From NCBI GenBank assembly GCA_947581925.1, contig CANPWB010000002.1:1-64000 (forward strand): a stretch of 64,000 nt of DNA, written 5' to 3'. The DNA is from an uncultured Clostridia bacterium. GTDB taxonomy: Bacteria; Bacillota; Clostridia; Christensenellales; CAG-917. A program made the position numbers and the translations under genes. The notes below the pieces were generated by a model. The model was not told where the DNA came from. It saw only the letters and a list, made by a program, of their open reading frames with translations, and ran no database searches. Shown one piece after another: positions 19,463 through 28,694 of this stretch (the stretch's first letter is position 1; every line of letters begins with the position of its first letter).

Positions 19463-19732
19463 ACTTCGTTTTATTCGAGTAGGCTGCAAAATATGACGAA
19501 CGCAAAGTTTGAAACGTTTTCATGTGTGTTTTGAGCAATTCAAATACGGAGACAAATTTAGATTTTATCGAATTAGAATGCCTGTTTTTCTGCTTTTTGA
19601 TGTTTTTGCGGGCTATTATCTGTCGCGTAGTTTCTCGCATTTTGACTGCCGCTGTTTCGCATAAGTTTAGGGCGAGAGCGGGTAAGGCGCGGCAACGTTT
19701 TTTATTATTTGAAAATTATATCCGCAAAACAG
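19463..19732. other. Divergent intergenic region between murI and the EF-G-like gene
   Basis: A+T-rich spacer. Small open frames here lack ribosome sites and family features. Apart from the promoter at 19733, nothing recognisable was seen. Confidence 0.5.
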
Positions 19733-19761
19733 TTGAAATTTGTATGAAAATAAGCTAAAAT
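19733..19761 (+). promoter_or_regulatory. Sigma-A promoter of the EF-G-like gene
   Basis: TTGAAA, a 17-base spacer and TAAAAT, 36 bases ahead of the start codon. Confidence 0.75.
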
Positions 19762-19797
19762 CTATTTATCACGCAATTTTATAATATTGAGGTAATT

Positions 19798-21864
19798 ATG
19801 AAAGTTTTTGACACTGAGTCAATCCGCAATGTCGCGCTCATCGGTCACTCCGGAGAGGGCAAGACCTCCCTCGCAGAGGCAATGATGTTCGAGACAAAGA
19901 CTATCGACCGCCTTGGCAAGGTGGACGACGGCTCCTCCACTATGGACTATGACGACGAGGAAATCAAGCGCAAGATATCAATATCCTTGTCCCTCGGCTA
20001 TGCCATACATCAAGGCAAGAAGATAAACATACTCGACGTCCCCGGTTTCTTCGATTTCGAGGGCGAGATGGTCGCGGCACTGCACGCGGCGGACAGCGCG
20101 GTCGTAGTCACGTCCGCAAGCGGCTCCGTCACGGTCGGCACGGAGAAGGCTCTCGAGATGTGCACGGAGAAAAAGACTCCCGCATTCATCTTCATAAACG
20201 CCGTAGACAAAGAAAATTCGGATTTTCTTGGCACGGCAAAGGCTATCATGGCAAAATATCCCGCGGTCGTCCCTCTCGAGTTGCCCATCATGGAAGGCGG
20301 CAAGATGATAGGATCCGTCGCGGTGCTTTCGGGACAGACTTTCGACCCGAGCGGCAAACCCGCCGCTCTCGCTATCCCCGCAGCTATAAGCGGCGAGATA
20401 GATGAGTTCAAGTCCAAACTTATGGAGCTTGTCGCAGAGACGGACGAGGAGCTTATGATGAAGTTCTTCGACGGCGAGGAGTTCACCGAGGAAGAGATCC
20501 AAAAGGGGCTGCATCAAGCGGTCATGGACGACAGCTTTATCCCTCTCATGGCGGGCAACGCGCTCACGTCAAAGGGTGTCAAGAGGCTTATGGATTACAT
20601 CCTCGACATCATGCCGTCTCCCACGCATGCGCACAAGATCAAGGCTATCGTCGGCGGCAGCGAGGTTGAGGTGCCCGTGGACGCGACGGCGCCTTTCAGC
20701 GCGCAAGTCATCAAGTCCGTCGTTGACCCGTATGTGGGCAAGTTGCTCATCTTCAAGGTCATACAGGGCAAACTTTCAAACGGCGACTCCGTTGTGAACA
20801 CCACGGAGGGCAAGACGGAGAAGATAGGTCAGCTCTACGTGCTCAAGGGCAAGAAGCAGGAGATGGTGGACTGCCTCAACGCAGGCGACATCGGCGCTGT
20901 GGCAAAACTTGTGTACACAAACACCAATCATACGCTTGCCGCTCCCGACAACAAGCTCGAGTTTGAAAAGATAGAGTTTCCGAAGCCCGTCATCTCTTAC
21001 GCCGTCAAGGCGCTCAAGGACGAGGAAAAGGCGATACAGGGTCTCATCAAGATGCAGGACGAGGACGCGACATTCAAGGTAGAAAAGAATATCGAGACGG
21101 GCGACGTGCTTATAAGCGGTCTCGGCGAGGCGCAACTCGACATCATGTGCAAGCGCGTCAAGGCGAAACTCGGCATAGACATCACGTGGCAGGAGCCCCG
21201 CGTCGCTTATAGAGAGACGATACGCAAGGCGGCTCGCGAAGAGGGCAGACACAAGAAACAGTCGGGCGGCGCAGGTCAGTTCGGCGACGTTTGGGTCAAG
21301 TTTGAGCCGGGCGCGGAGGACGGCGTGTTTGAGTTTGTGGACGCAGTCGTCGGCGGCGCAGTCCCGCGTCAGTTCATCCCTGCAGTCGAAAAGGGCTTGA
21401 GAGAGGCAATAAAACACGGTATGCTCGCAGGCTATCCCATGGTCAACGTCAAGGCGACCCTCGACGACGGCAAGTATCACCCCGTTGACTCCAAGGAAAT
21501 TGCGTTCATCACCGCCGCAAGGCTTGCGTATGAAGCGGCTATCCCCAAGGCGTCCCCCTGTTTCCTCGAGCCTATCATGGAGGCGAAGATAACAGTCCCC
21601 GATGAGTTCCTCGGCGATATCCTCGGCGATATGAACAAGCGCCGCGGCAGGATACTCGGCACGGATATGGCGGGCGGCAAACAGATCATCACTGCGGAAG
21701 TCCCGCAAGCCGAGATGTTCCGTTATGCTACGGATTTGCGCAGCATGACGCAGGGCAGAGGCAAGTTTGAGATGAAACTTGTCCGCTATGAGGAAGTCCC
21801 CTCCACAAACAACGACAAGATAATCGCGGACGCGAAAAAGCGCGAGGAAGAGACCAAGAAGTAA
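19798..21864 (+). CDS. Elongation factor G-like GTPase (FusA2 type)
   Basis: The 688-residue protein has the EF-G domain series: a GTPase with P-loop GHSGEGKTS (16-24) and DVPGF (80-84), then domains II-V, including RETIRKAAREEGRHKKQSGGAGQFGDV of domain IV cut by usual EF-G landmarks, and a C-terminal RGRILG block. The GHSGEGKT P-loop rather than GHIDHGKT marks the EF-G2/EF-G-like group, not the main translocase. The G4 motif reads NAVD (134-137) where NKxD is usual, so guanine recognition may be altered. Roles of this group are poorly defined (slow or special translocation, stress). GAGGTAATT precedes the ATG, and a 24-bp-stem terminator follows: single-gene unit. Confidence 0.9.
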   Translation: MKVFDTESIRNVALIGHSGEGKTSLAEAMMFETKTIDRLGKVDDGSSTMDYDDEEIKRKISISLSLGYAIHQGKKINILDVPGFFDFEGEMVAALHAADSAVVVTSASGSVTVGTEKALEMCTEKKTPAFIFINAVDKENSDFLGTAKAIMAKYPAVVPLELPIMEGGKMIGSVAVLSGQTFDPSGKPAALAIPAAISGEIDEFKSKLMELVAETDEELMMKFFDGEEFTEEEIQKGLHQAVMDDSFIPLMAGNALTSKGVKRLMDYILDIMPSPTHAHKIKAIVGGSEVEVPVDATAPFSAQVIKSVVDPYVGKLLIFKVIQGKLSNGDSVVNTTEGKTEKIGQLYVLKGKKQEMVDCLNAGDIGAVAKLVYTNTNHTLAAPDNKLEFEKIEFPKPVISYAVKALKDEEKAIQGLIKMQDEDATFKVEKNIETGDVLISGLGEAQLDIMCKRVKAKLGIDITWQEPRVAYRETIRKAAREEGRHKKQSGGAGQFGDVWVKFEPGAEDGVFEFVDAVVGGAVPRQFIPAVEKGLREAIKHGMLAGYPMVNVKATLDDGKYHPVDSKEIAFITAARLAYEAAIPKASPCFLEPIMEAKITVPDEFLGDILGDMNKRRGRILGTDMAGGKQIITAEVPQAEMFRYATDLRSMTQGRGKFEMKLVRYEEVPSTNNDKIIADAKKREEETKK

Positions 21865-21874
21865 TTTGTTGATC

Positions 21875-21927
21875 AAAAAATATAACGGGCGGCTATGCGT
21901 TTGCATAGCCGCCCGTTATATTTTTTT
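21875..21927 (+). terminator. Terminator of the EF-G-like gene
   Basis: A near-perfect stem of about 24 bp (core ACGGGCGGCTATGC, loop GTTT) ends in seven T. Confidence 0.95.
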
Positions 21928-21964
21928 GATGATAACTCTTTGGTGAAGTACAAGGCGATGTTTA

Positions 21965-22262
21965 ACTATACCCCACGAAATTACTGCGTATTTTCGTGGG
22001 GTATACAGGGGGATTCCTCGACTGCGCTCGGAATGACAACTAGGGTAAGGGGATTCCTCCTTTTACCCCAAAAAATCACTTCGTAATTATTTTGGGGGCC
22101 CCATCCGCTCGGAATGACAGGTAATATAAAGGTGTCATGTTGAGCTTGTCGAAACATCCCCTTGATAGAGGCACTTCCCTCTGCATTAGGGGATTCCTCG
22201 ACGCCTTACCCCACAAAAACACTGCGTATTTTTGCGGGGACCCCGTATCGCTCGGAATGACA
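21965..22262. repeat. Dispersed intergenic repeat cluster, copy group 5
   Basis: It contains a TACCCCACGAAATTACTGCG hairpin unit, two GGGGATTCCTC units, a CCCCAAAAAATCACTTCG hairpin unit, a GTCATGTTGAGCTTGTCG...CATCCCC unit (22136-22163), and a TTACCCCACAAAAACACTG unit nearly identical to that at 5636. The cluster fills the gap between convergent genes; 22263-22363 shows nothing else. Confidence 0.85.
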
Positions 22263-22363
22263 CCGCAAAAATTGTAAATCGAGATTTGGGTTAAGTATGA
22301 GCGTGGCAAATTTTATGGGTTATTTGATTTGGGTCAAAAAAATTGCGTAGCGTTTTTATGTGG

Positions 22364-22400
22364 TAAAAACAAGCGGCGCGAGAATTTGTCGCGCCGCTTG
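22364..22400 (-). terminator. Terminator of the MFS gene
   Basis: The 12-bp stem CAAGCGGCGCGA / TCGCGCCGCTTG is followed by five U on the minus strand. Confidence 0.9.
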
Positions 22401-22449
22401 AAATGTCAATTTGACAAGTTGACTTTTTAAAGTCCGGTCGTTTTTTAGT

Positions 22450-24024
22450 TTATTCCTTGTTTTCGTCGGTAGAGTCCTCTGCGGGTTCTGTCGAGTCCGT
22501 TTCGGGCACTGCGGTTTCTGCGGAGTCGATATCTGCGGCGGGTTCGCCGGCAAACTCGCTCTCCTCTGGAAGGGCACCCTCGACAACGTTTTCGCTTTCT
22601 TCAGCAGCTTTTTCAGCAGCCATTTCTTCCTCATGTCTTGCAAGCGCGACGGCGCGCAGACGGTCGGAGTCCTTATACACGAAGATGAGCGGGATGAACG
22701 CGAGCACTGCAACTACAGCGGCAGCGAGGAACATCCAGAAGTCGGGTTTTGCAATAGCGTCGGCGTCATTCGGGACGAAGGTGTTCATACCGATTATGAG
22801 CGCGATTATGGGGCCGACGATCATGGGGATGAGGACTGTGAAGCACATTCTCACGCCCTGGAAACGTCCCTCAGTACCCGTCGGGATGTAGTCCTGGAAG
22901 GAGCTCATAAGCGCGCCATTGAGCGAGAACAAGCTGCCCATAAGCAGTATGCCTAAGACGATCAATAATGGTAGATAGGTGCTTTGGGGCATAAACTTCA
23001 TCAAGAATATAACAAGCGTGCATACAACGACGATCGCCATGAGAGGGAAGTAGAAGTGTTTTCTGCCTACTTTGTCGAAGAACAGTCCCAAAACGCCCGT
23101 CATGACCGCCGCGCCGACGATGACTCCGCCGAGGGGCAGGAAATAGTCTGTTATGCCGAGAGTCTTTGTAATGAAGTTGATGAGGTAGGACATGAATACC
23201 TGTTGAGATATGCCGATGATGCACATCGCCGCCAAAGTGACGTACAGCATCTTGTTGCTCTTGATGACGTCCTTTCTGAAGCCGTAGAATGTCTCCTTCA
23301 AAACGTTCGGATTGTTGTCCTTGACGATGTTGGGGGAGTCTTTCAGTGTGAATATTGCAAGTACGCCCGCGACCATCGGGATGATGCCCATGATTATGAA
23401 GAAGAGTTTGTACATGAGCGGTTCACCCGCGAGGAAGCCCTCTACCGGATCATTTCTGTCAAAACCCTTGTCAAACGTGAACATAGCGACGACGATGGCA
23501 AGCACCATTGCGAGGACGGGCATTATTGACAGCACGGCGTTGATACGTCCGCGGTTTTTGGTGTCGGTGACGTCGGTGAGCCAGGTGTTGAATGCGGCGT
23601 CGTTTGCGGTGGAGCCGAAGAAGGTCATTATGCAGTCGAAGATGACGAGCATTGCGATGATACCGGCCACCTTAGATTTGTCAAATCCAACATCAATTGC
23701 CGCAAACAGCATGATCGTCACGCCCCAGATGATATATCCGAAGGCAATGAAGGGTTTGCGTTTGCCCGTCCTGTCGCACATTCCGCCCGCGAAAATCGTG
23801 GACGCCGTCGCCGTGATAGCCGACAAAATGACCATGAGGGTGGTCGCGACGTAGTAGGCGTCGATGCCGTATTTGTTGGTGTCCTGGAAAAGGTTCTGCG
23901 CAAATGTGGCAAAGTACATGTTCTCAATGACCCAAGCCAGCTGACCCACTATGCCGAACACAACGATAGGTGCCCACAGCTTGGCGCCGATAGAACTGTT
24001 TTTTTTCAATACATTTTGTTCCAT
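22450..24024 (-). CDS. MFS transporter, GPH-like, with acidic C-terminal tail
   Basis: The 524-residue protein has about 12 hydrophobic helices (for example ATTLMVILSAITATASTIFA and later FWMFLAAAVVAVLAFIPLIF). The order of loops, including GGMCDRTGKRKPFIAFG between helices 2 and 3, fits the major facilitator superfamily, closest in style to sugar:cation symporters. The last 60 residues are Glu/Ala/Ser-rich and acidic, an unusual cytosolic tail. AAGGGAG precedes the ATG. It is transcribed alone, divergent from the GDPD gene. Substrate cannot be read from the sequence; a glycoside or small organic solute is likely. Confidence 0.85.
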   Translation of the reverse strand: MEQNVLKKNSSIGAKLWAPIVVFGIVGQLAWVIENMYFATFAQNLFQDTNKYGIDAYYVATTLMVILSAITATASTIFAGGMCDRTGKRKPFIAFGYIIWGVTIMLFAAIDVGFDKSKVAGIIAMLVIFDCIMTFFGSTANDAAFNTWLTDVTDTKNRGRINAVLSIMPVLAMVLAIVVAMFTFDKGFDRNDPVEGFLAGEPLMYKLFFIIMGIIPMVAGVLAIFTLKDSPNIVKDNNPNVLKETFYGFRKDVIKSNKMLYVTLAAMCIIGISQQVFMSYLINFITKTLGITDYFLPLGGVIVGAAVMTGVLGLFFDKVGRKHFYFPLMAIVVVCTLVIFLMKFMPQSTYLPLLIVLGILLMGSLFSLNGALMSSFQDYIPTGTEGRFQGVRMCFTVLIPMIVGPIIALIIGMNTFVPNDADAIAKPDFWMFLAAAVVAVLAFIPLIFVYKDSDRLRAVALARHEEEMAAEKAAEESENVVEGALPEESEFAGEPAADIDSAETAVPETDSTEPAEDSTDENKE

Positions 24025-24051
24025 AATAATCTCCCTTAAAAGAATAAGAAT

Positions 24052-24080
24052 ATAATAACATAAAACAATATATTTTTCAA
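24052..24080 (-). promoter_or_regulatory. Sigma-A promoter of the MFS gene
   Basis: On the minus strand TTGAAA, a 17-base spacer and TATTAT. The remainder of the divergent region (24081-24329) is A+T-rich with no further feature recognised. Confidence 0.65.
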
Positions 24081-24329
24081 TACAAAATCGAATAGTTGTA
24101 AAATTATTTTTTGTTCGTTAAAAATTTTCACGGCGAAGGCAAGGGCATTTTGTCGTTTTGTCCGGGACTATTTCCGATAGGCGTGAAATGTAAACGTAAT
24201 TGACTTGATCGGCAGTTTAACTTGTAAAATAAATATTTTTAACCGCATGTTTTGCAAATCCATGCAAAGGGACGCGGACTTTTACTAGTTCAAATTTGAT
24301 GCGGACTATTAAATTTTAAACTTGCGCTC

Positions 24330-24358
24330 TTGAAATGTATAAAATGGTGTGGTATAAT
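24330..24358 (+). promoter_or_regulatory. Sigma-A promoter of the GDPD gene
   Basis: TTGAAA, a 17-base spacer and a perfect TATAAT lie 29 bases ahead of the ATG; AAGGGGGAA is the ribosome site. Confidence 0.85.
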
Positions 24359-24387
24359 CATATCAACTTTAACAAGGGGGAACAACT

Positions 24388-25494
24388 ATGGCAAAGGTAA
24401 AAAAGGAAAGAAAACCATTGTCAAAAGGCGCAAAGTTGGCAATATTTTTGCCGCTCAGCGCGCTTATTCTGGTGTTTGTGCTCAACATTATAATTCTGCC
24501 GCTGACCGGCGAATACGGTCGTACGAGTTGCAGGGCTAACGACGACACAAACCAATACATCGCGGGCGAGGGCATGACAATGCTGTCCGCTCACCGCGCA
24601 GGCGGCGGAGTCGAACCCGAGGAGACTCTCGCGGCATTCAAAAAGTGCATGGAGAATGACGGCGCATACAAAGTGGATATAGTCGAATTTGACCTACACC
24701 TCACCAAGGACGAACATCTTGTGCTTATGCACGACCATGAGATAGACCGCACATCAAACGGTCCGGAAGTGTTTGGAAAGAAAAAATTGAAAGTGCAAGA
24801 TCTTACGCTCGCAGAGCTTAAGACGCTCAATTTCGGCTATCATTTCGAGAGGACGGAGACGATCGACGGCAAGGAAGTCACCACTGCTCCGTACAAGGAT
24901 CTCCAAACTCAAGAAGAAATAGAGGCAGCTAATGTCGGCATTCTTACGCTTGACGCCATATTGACCTATCTTGAGGACGTCCGTCCCGATGGCGACCTCA
25001 ACTATGTCATTGAAATAAAAGACAAGGGCAAAGTGGGAAAAGATTCGATGGATCTGCTGTATCAAACAATGGAAAAGTTTAATATCACGGATCGCGTAAT
25101 CGTCGGCACTTTCAACGGCGACATCACAAAGTATATGGACAAGGAGTACAAGGGCAAAAAGGGCACGGTCAAACGCAGCGCTGGCATACTCGAAGTGCTC
25201 AACTTCTACTTTGCTTTCCTGTGGGGAGTCAAGCAAGATCCCGCAAATCTCGGATACAGAGTGCTGCAGATCCCCGTGGGTCTCACGACAGGATTCTATG
25301 ATTTCACGACGAAAGCGTTCATAGACTATGCGCACAGCCTAGGCATCGCGGTACAATATTGGACGATAAACGACGAGGATATGATGGAAAGGCTCATCAA
25401 GAACGGCGCCGACACCGTGATGACGGACAATCCCGACGTCTGCTATCGAATTTTGGATGAATTGGACAAGGTTTGGTATAAAAAAGCGGCGTAA
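24388..25494 (+). CDS. Membrane-anchored glycerophosphodiester phosphodiesterase
   Basis: The 368-residue protein has an N-terminal basic stretch and one transmembrane helix (about 18-38), then a GDPD TIM barrel that should face outside. Family residues: H69-R70 in SAHRAGGG with E77-E79 (the HRG...PENT box, here PEET), metal ligands E100 and D102 in VEFDLHLT, and H115 in LMHDHEIDRTSNG. The C-terminal QYWTINDEDMM and GADTVMTDNPD segments are also typical. GDPDs hydrolyse glycerophosphodiesters to sn-glycerol-3-phosphate and an alcohol. An anchored form may act on phospholipid head groups or teichoic-acid units. Single-gene unit with its own promoter and terminator. Confidence 0.92.
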   Translation: MAKVKKERKPLSKGAKLAIFLPLSALILVFVLNIIILPLTGEYGRTSCRANDDTNQYIAGEGMTMLSAHRAGGGVEPEETLAAFKKCMENDGAYKVDIVEFDLHLTKDEHLVLMHDHEIDRTSNGPEVFGKKKLKVQDLTLAELKTLNFGYHFERTETIDGKEVTTAPYKDLQTQEEIEAANVGILTLDAILTYLEDVRPDGDLNYVIEIKDKGKVGKDSMDLLYQTMEKFNITDRVIVGTFNGDITKYMDKEYKGKKGTVKRSAGILEVLNFYFAFLWGVKQDPANLGYRVLQIPVGLTTGFYDFTTKAFIDYAHSLGIAVQYWTINDEDMMERLIKNGADTVMTDNPDVCYRILDELDKVWYKKAA

Positions 25495-25638
25495 AAGCAT
25501 TTGCTCTGACAATAAGGCGTCTTAGGCGACAGCGCGTCCGGCATCGGACATAGCCGGTGAATTTGTGAAGGCGCAGTGAGAGTACGCGGCGTGCCGTATG
25601 ATCGTAGATCTGCCCGAGACATGATTTAAACAAGTTTG

Positions 25639-25667
25639 AAAACGGCGGGGTTTGCCTCGCCGTTTTT
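25639..25667 (+). terminator. Terminator downstream of the GDPD gene
   Basis: AACGGCGGGG-TTTG-CCTCGCCGTT pairs over ten positions with one G-U, then T5. It lies 145 bases past the stop codon. The bases between look structured (several short inverted repeats) but match nothing I recognise. Confidence 0.8.
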
Positions 25668-25778
25668 CTGCATGCGCTCGCCATAGCCTTTCCGCGATAT
25701 GGAAAGCCCGAAGTTTAAAAATGCGCTTAAAAATTTAGTTTACAAGCGAATATAGTGCGATTTTGGCGATTTCTTTGA

Positions 25779-25807
25779 TTGACAAAGCCGATGAGATGAC
25801 ATAAAAT
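25779..25807 (+). promoter_or_regulatory. Sigma-A promoter of the AAA+/DUF2357/SipW unit
   Basis: TTGACA, a 17-base spacer and TAAAAT, about 110 bases ahead of the AAA+ start. The leader 25815-25920 holds no clear element. Confidence 0.8.
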
Positions 25808-25920
25808 CAAAATATATATTCGGGACGCTCAATGTCGTTGATCGCGCGCAGAGTGCGGGACGGACGAAATTTGGATACGGGATCTTAAGCTACGCGTTTT
25901 GGATCTCGATGGGGAGCAGT

Positions 25921-27438
25921 ATGGATATCAACGCGGTTTTTAAATTTTTGAAGGCATTTTTGGGCGCATTCTATGAAAATGGGATAGGCAGCGTCTTTTG
26001 GGGCGTCCTTCACATCTTTTATAACGACGGATACAGGGACGCGTTTAAAAATTACACGGAAAATTTCGGCGCGGGAGAGTGGATAGTGGCAATGATATTT
26101 GTCATACTCGTCTTTGCCGCGATCGCGGCGGTAGTCGTGCTTGCCATACTCGGCTTGCGTAAGCTCGCGAGGCTCAACAAGGATAAAGTGCTGCCGCAGG
26201 ATCTTGTCGAGGAGTGTGCGGATCTGAAAAAGCAGCTCGTCAAGATGAGCGAGGAGAAGGAGCGTATCCTCGCAATGCGCTTGAGCGACGTCGGGAGATA
26301 CGAGGTCGAGGCGGGCAAAGACGTCGAGGACGGCGTACAAAGCGCAAGCGCGGAGGGCGGCTCCCGTTTTTCAAAACTCGCCGAAATAGACCGTATGTAT
26401 GCGGACGATATCCCGCTTTTGTACAACGACAATATAACTTTGCCCGAGTTTTGCAACCGTTTTCGCAACTTCGCTTGTTCGCGCTTGAAACTTTATTATG
26501 AACCGCGCCTAATCAGGCAGTTTGTGGCAAGTATGGCGACTACAAGGCTCATCATATTGCAGGGAATATCGGGCACGGGCAAGACTTCGCTGCCGTATGC
26601 TATGGGAATGTTTCTGAGCAATCCCGCGACCATAGCTCCCGTGCAACCCTCTTGGCGGGACAGGTCGGAGCTTTTTGGATATTTCAACGAATTTACAAAG
26701 CGATTCAACGAGACCGAGGTGCTGGGGAAACTGTACGAGGCGACTTGGAACGACAAAATTTATCTGATTGTGCTCGACGAGATGAATATCGCGCGCGTCG
26801 AGTACTATTTTGCGGAAATGTTGTCCATTTTGGAGTTGCCGTCAAAGGACGATTGGGTGGTAGACCTTGTCCCGTCAGGTTGGGATAGCGACCCCGTCCA
26901 CATAGAAAAGGGGCGTTTTAGACTGCCTTGGAATATATGGTTCGTCGGCACATTGAACAACGACGACTCTACATTTGCCATATCAGACAAGGTGTACGAC
27001 CGCGCTATGCCCATAAACATCAACTCTAAAGGCGTTTCGTTCAAAGCGCCTCATACGGACAGCGCATGCGTAAGCTACAAACGTCTCGAGGCCCTGTTTG
27101 AGGAGAGCAAGCAAAAGTATAAGGTCTCTAAAAAGAGCCTTGACAAGATAAACCTTCTCGACAACTATCTCATACAGCATTTCAGGCTTGCGTTTGGCAA
27201 CCGTATCTTAAAGCAATTGCAGGATTTTGTCCCGGTATATGTCGGCTGTGGCGGCACGGAGACGGAAGCGCTCGATCATGTGATATGCAACAAGATCTTC
27301 CGCAAGTTCGAGTCGCTGAATCTCTCATATATCCGCGATGAGATTGACGGATTGATATCATATATGGACAAGCTGTTTGGGAAGGACAATATGCGGGAGT
27401 CGAAGGAGTATCTCAAAGGCTTAAAGAAACTCTTCTAG
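25921..27438 (+). CDS. Membrane-anchored McrB-like AAA+ ATPase
   Basis: The 505-residue protein starts at ATG 25921 with GGGGAG just upstream; an in-frame ATG at 25909 is weaker. Residues about 53-79 are a transmembrane helix, 92-120 a probable coiled coil, and 205 onward an AAA+ module. That module has Walker A GISGTGKT (215-222), Walker B IVLDEMN (D286, E287), sensor TLNNDDS (344-350) and an arginine-finger candidate at R361 in VYDRAM. The LNNDDSTFAISDKVYDRA stretch corresponds to the MNTADRS...DxALRRRF segment of McrB, so the McrB/MoxR branch is the best fit. Unlike McrB there is no DNA-recognition domain; the N-terminus is a membrane anchor. It is followed by a DUF2357-like gene and a signal peptidase gene, suggesting a membrane-associated remodelling role (inference). 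Confidence 0.85.
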   Translation: MDINAVFKFLKAFLGAFYENGIGSVFWGVLHIFYNDGYRDAFKNYTENFGAGEWIVAMIFVILVFAAIAAVVVLAILGLRKLARLNKDKVLPQDLVEECADLKKQLVKMSEEKERILAMRLSDVGRYEVEAGKDVEDGVQSASAEGGSRFSKLAEIDRMYADDIPLLYNDNITLPEFCNRFRNFACSRLKLYYEPRLIRQFVASMATTRLIILQGISGTGKTSLPYAMGMFLSNPATIAPVQPSWRDRSELFGYFNEFTKRFNETEVLGKLYEATWNDKIYLIVLDEMNIARVEYYFAEMLSILELPSKDDWVVDLVPSGWDSDPVHIEKGRFRLPWNIWFVGTLNNDDSTFAISDKVYDRAMPININSKGVSFKAPHTDSACVSYKRLEALFEESKQKYKVSKKSLDKINLLDNYLIQHFRLAFGNRILKQLQDFVPVYVGCGGTETEALDHVICNKIFRKFESLNLSYIRDEIDGLISYMDKLFGKDNMRESKEYLKGLKKLF

Positions 27439-27602
27439 CGATGCGAGCGCCCGTCCGCGCTATAGTACCGGTGTGCAACGTTTTTGAAGGGCGGGGTGAA
27501 ACGAGGGTATAAACGCGGCGATTTTAGGCGCGGACGCAAATCGGCGACGCTGCTTGTATGCGGGGCGCGGGAAATTGCCCGAAAAGAGGCTGAAAATAAG
27601 AC

Positions 27603-28646
27603 ATGTCGGAAGAAAAGATAACGAAAGAGGCGTACGAACGCTACGCGCATAGGATAGTTTCCGTCCTCGATGATGAGGAGTTTTACGAGCTGTTCAAAAA
27701 GCGTGTAGACGGTGGGGCGTCAAGTTTTAAACTCGAAAGAAAGCGAGTGCGAGACGTGTCCGTCGATTGGATAGATACCATAGAGAAGTTTTTGCCGAAT
27801 TTGGACGCGATCGTCAGAAATCCCCGTCGTTTTATAGCGCAGGAAGAAAATGTAGTTGACGTCTCGCTTGCAAAGGACATCTCGTCGGATTTTGTCAAAT
27901 ACCTCGCGCAGCATTCAAATATGATTTCCAAAGTGGAGAAGGACGGCAGCGTGATCCCCGACAAGATACTCAACGTCTCAAAAGAGGATTCGTTTGAAAT
28001 TTACGAAAACAGATTTGTATATACTCTTCTCCTCAAACTCAAAGATTTTGTAGCTGCGCAGTTTGAAAAGCTCAAAAATGCGAGCGTACAGCATGATTCG
28101 TTGCGGCTCGGCGTAAAGTCGAAATTCGATCTGCCGGACAAAAATGTAGCTTTCCGCGCGGAGTATGTTGCCGAGCTTGGCTATGACGACAAGCGGGAAG
28201 CGGAGGATATGCTTTTAAAGACGGAGCGCGTCGTGAAGATACAGCGCGTGATCGCGGATTTTTTGGCGTCGTCATTTGCGAAGTCGATGAAACACTCCTC
28301 GCCCGTAAGGCCGCCTATCACGCGTACAAACGTCATCTTGATGGAACCGAATTTCAAAAAAGCGCTAATGCTGTGGCAATATATCGAGGACTATGAAAGC
28401 GCCGATCATTCTGCGCAATACAGCGTAGAAAATGTGCCCTTGAGCGACGAAAAGGCGGAGGAGCTCCGCCGTATGCTCGCTCTCAATGCCATGCTTATCG
28501 AAAGCATGTACGATGACGACGAGAGTGAGTGCGCGACAGCGTCCGAAGGGGACAGCCGCGAGGCGGAGCGCGGTGGGGCAGTAGGCGCTCACGACAATTC
28601 GCATGAGAGCGAGTCGCGCAAGAGAGACGGCTCGGATAAAATTTAG
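27603..28646 (+). CDS. DUF2357-like (McrC-related) protein lacking a visible nuclease domain
   Basis: The 347-residue soluble protein has features I associate with DUF2357, the N-terminal region of McrC-like partners of McrB GTPases/ATPases. These are IYENRFVYTLL around 133-142 and a TRTNVILMEPNFKKALMLW block around 240-258. DUF2357 proteins normally continue into a PD-(D/E)xK nuclease domain. Here the chain ends with an acidic, low-complexity tail (about 300-347), and no D...ExK pattern is evident. It lies 164 bases after the AAA+ gene in the same direction, as a McrB-McrC pair would. An adaptor or substrate-handling role for the AAA+ ring is inference. The family assignment is from memory of motifs and moderately sure. 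Confidence 0.7.
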   Translation: MSEEKITKEAYERYAHRIVSVLDDEEFYELFKKRVDGGASSFKLERKRVRDVSVDWIDTIEKFLPNLDAIVRNPRRFIAQEENVVDVSLAKDISSDFVKYLAQHSNMISKVEKDGSVIPDKILNVSKEDSFEIYENRFVYTLLLKLKDFVAAQFEKLKNASVQHDSLRLGVKSKFDLPDKNVAFRAEYVAELGYDDKREAEDMLLKTERVVKIQRVIADFLASSFAKSMKHSSPVRPPITRTNVILMEPNFKKALMLWQYIEDYESADHSAQYSVENVPLSDEKAEELRRMLALNAMLIESMYDDDESECATASEGDSREAERGGAVGAHDNSHESESRKRDGSDKI

Positions 28647-28694
28647 GCGCGACGGTGAAAGGCGGGAAGGCAGAGGCAAAGCGGGGTATCCGAT

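Noticed and set aside
20776..21906. 376-codon minus-strand frame opposite the EF-G-like gene
   Set aside because: Mirror of a clearly conserved gene; composition follows its complement.
25495..25638. Structured RNA between the GDPD gene and its terminator
   Set aside because: Several short inverted repeats but no coherent fold, promoter or known family pattern.
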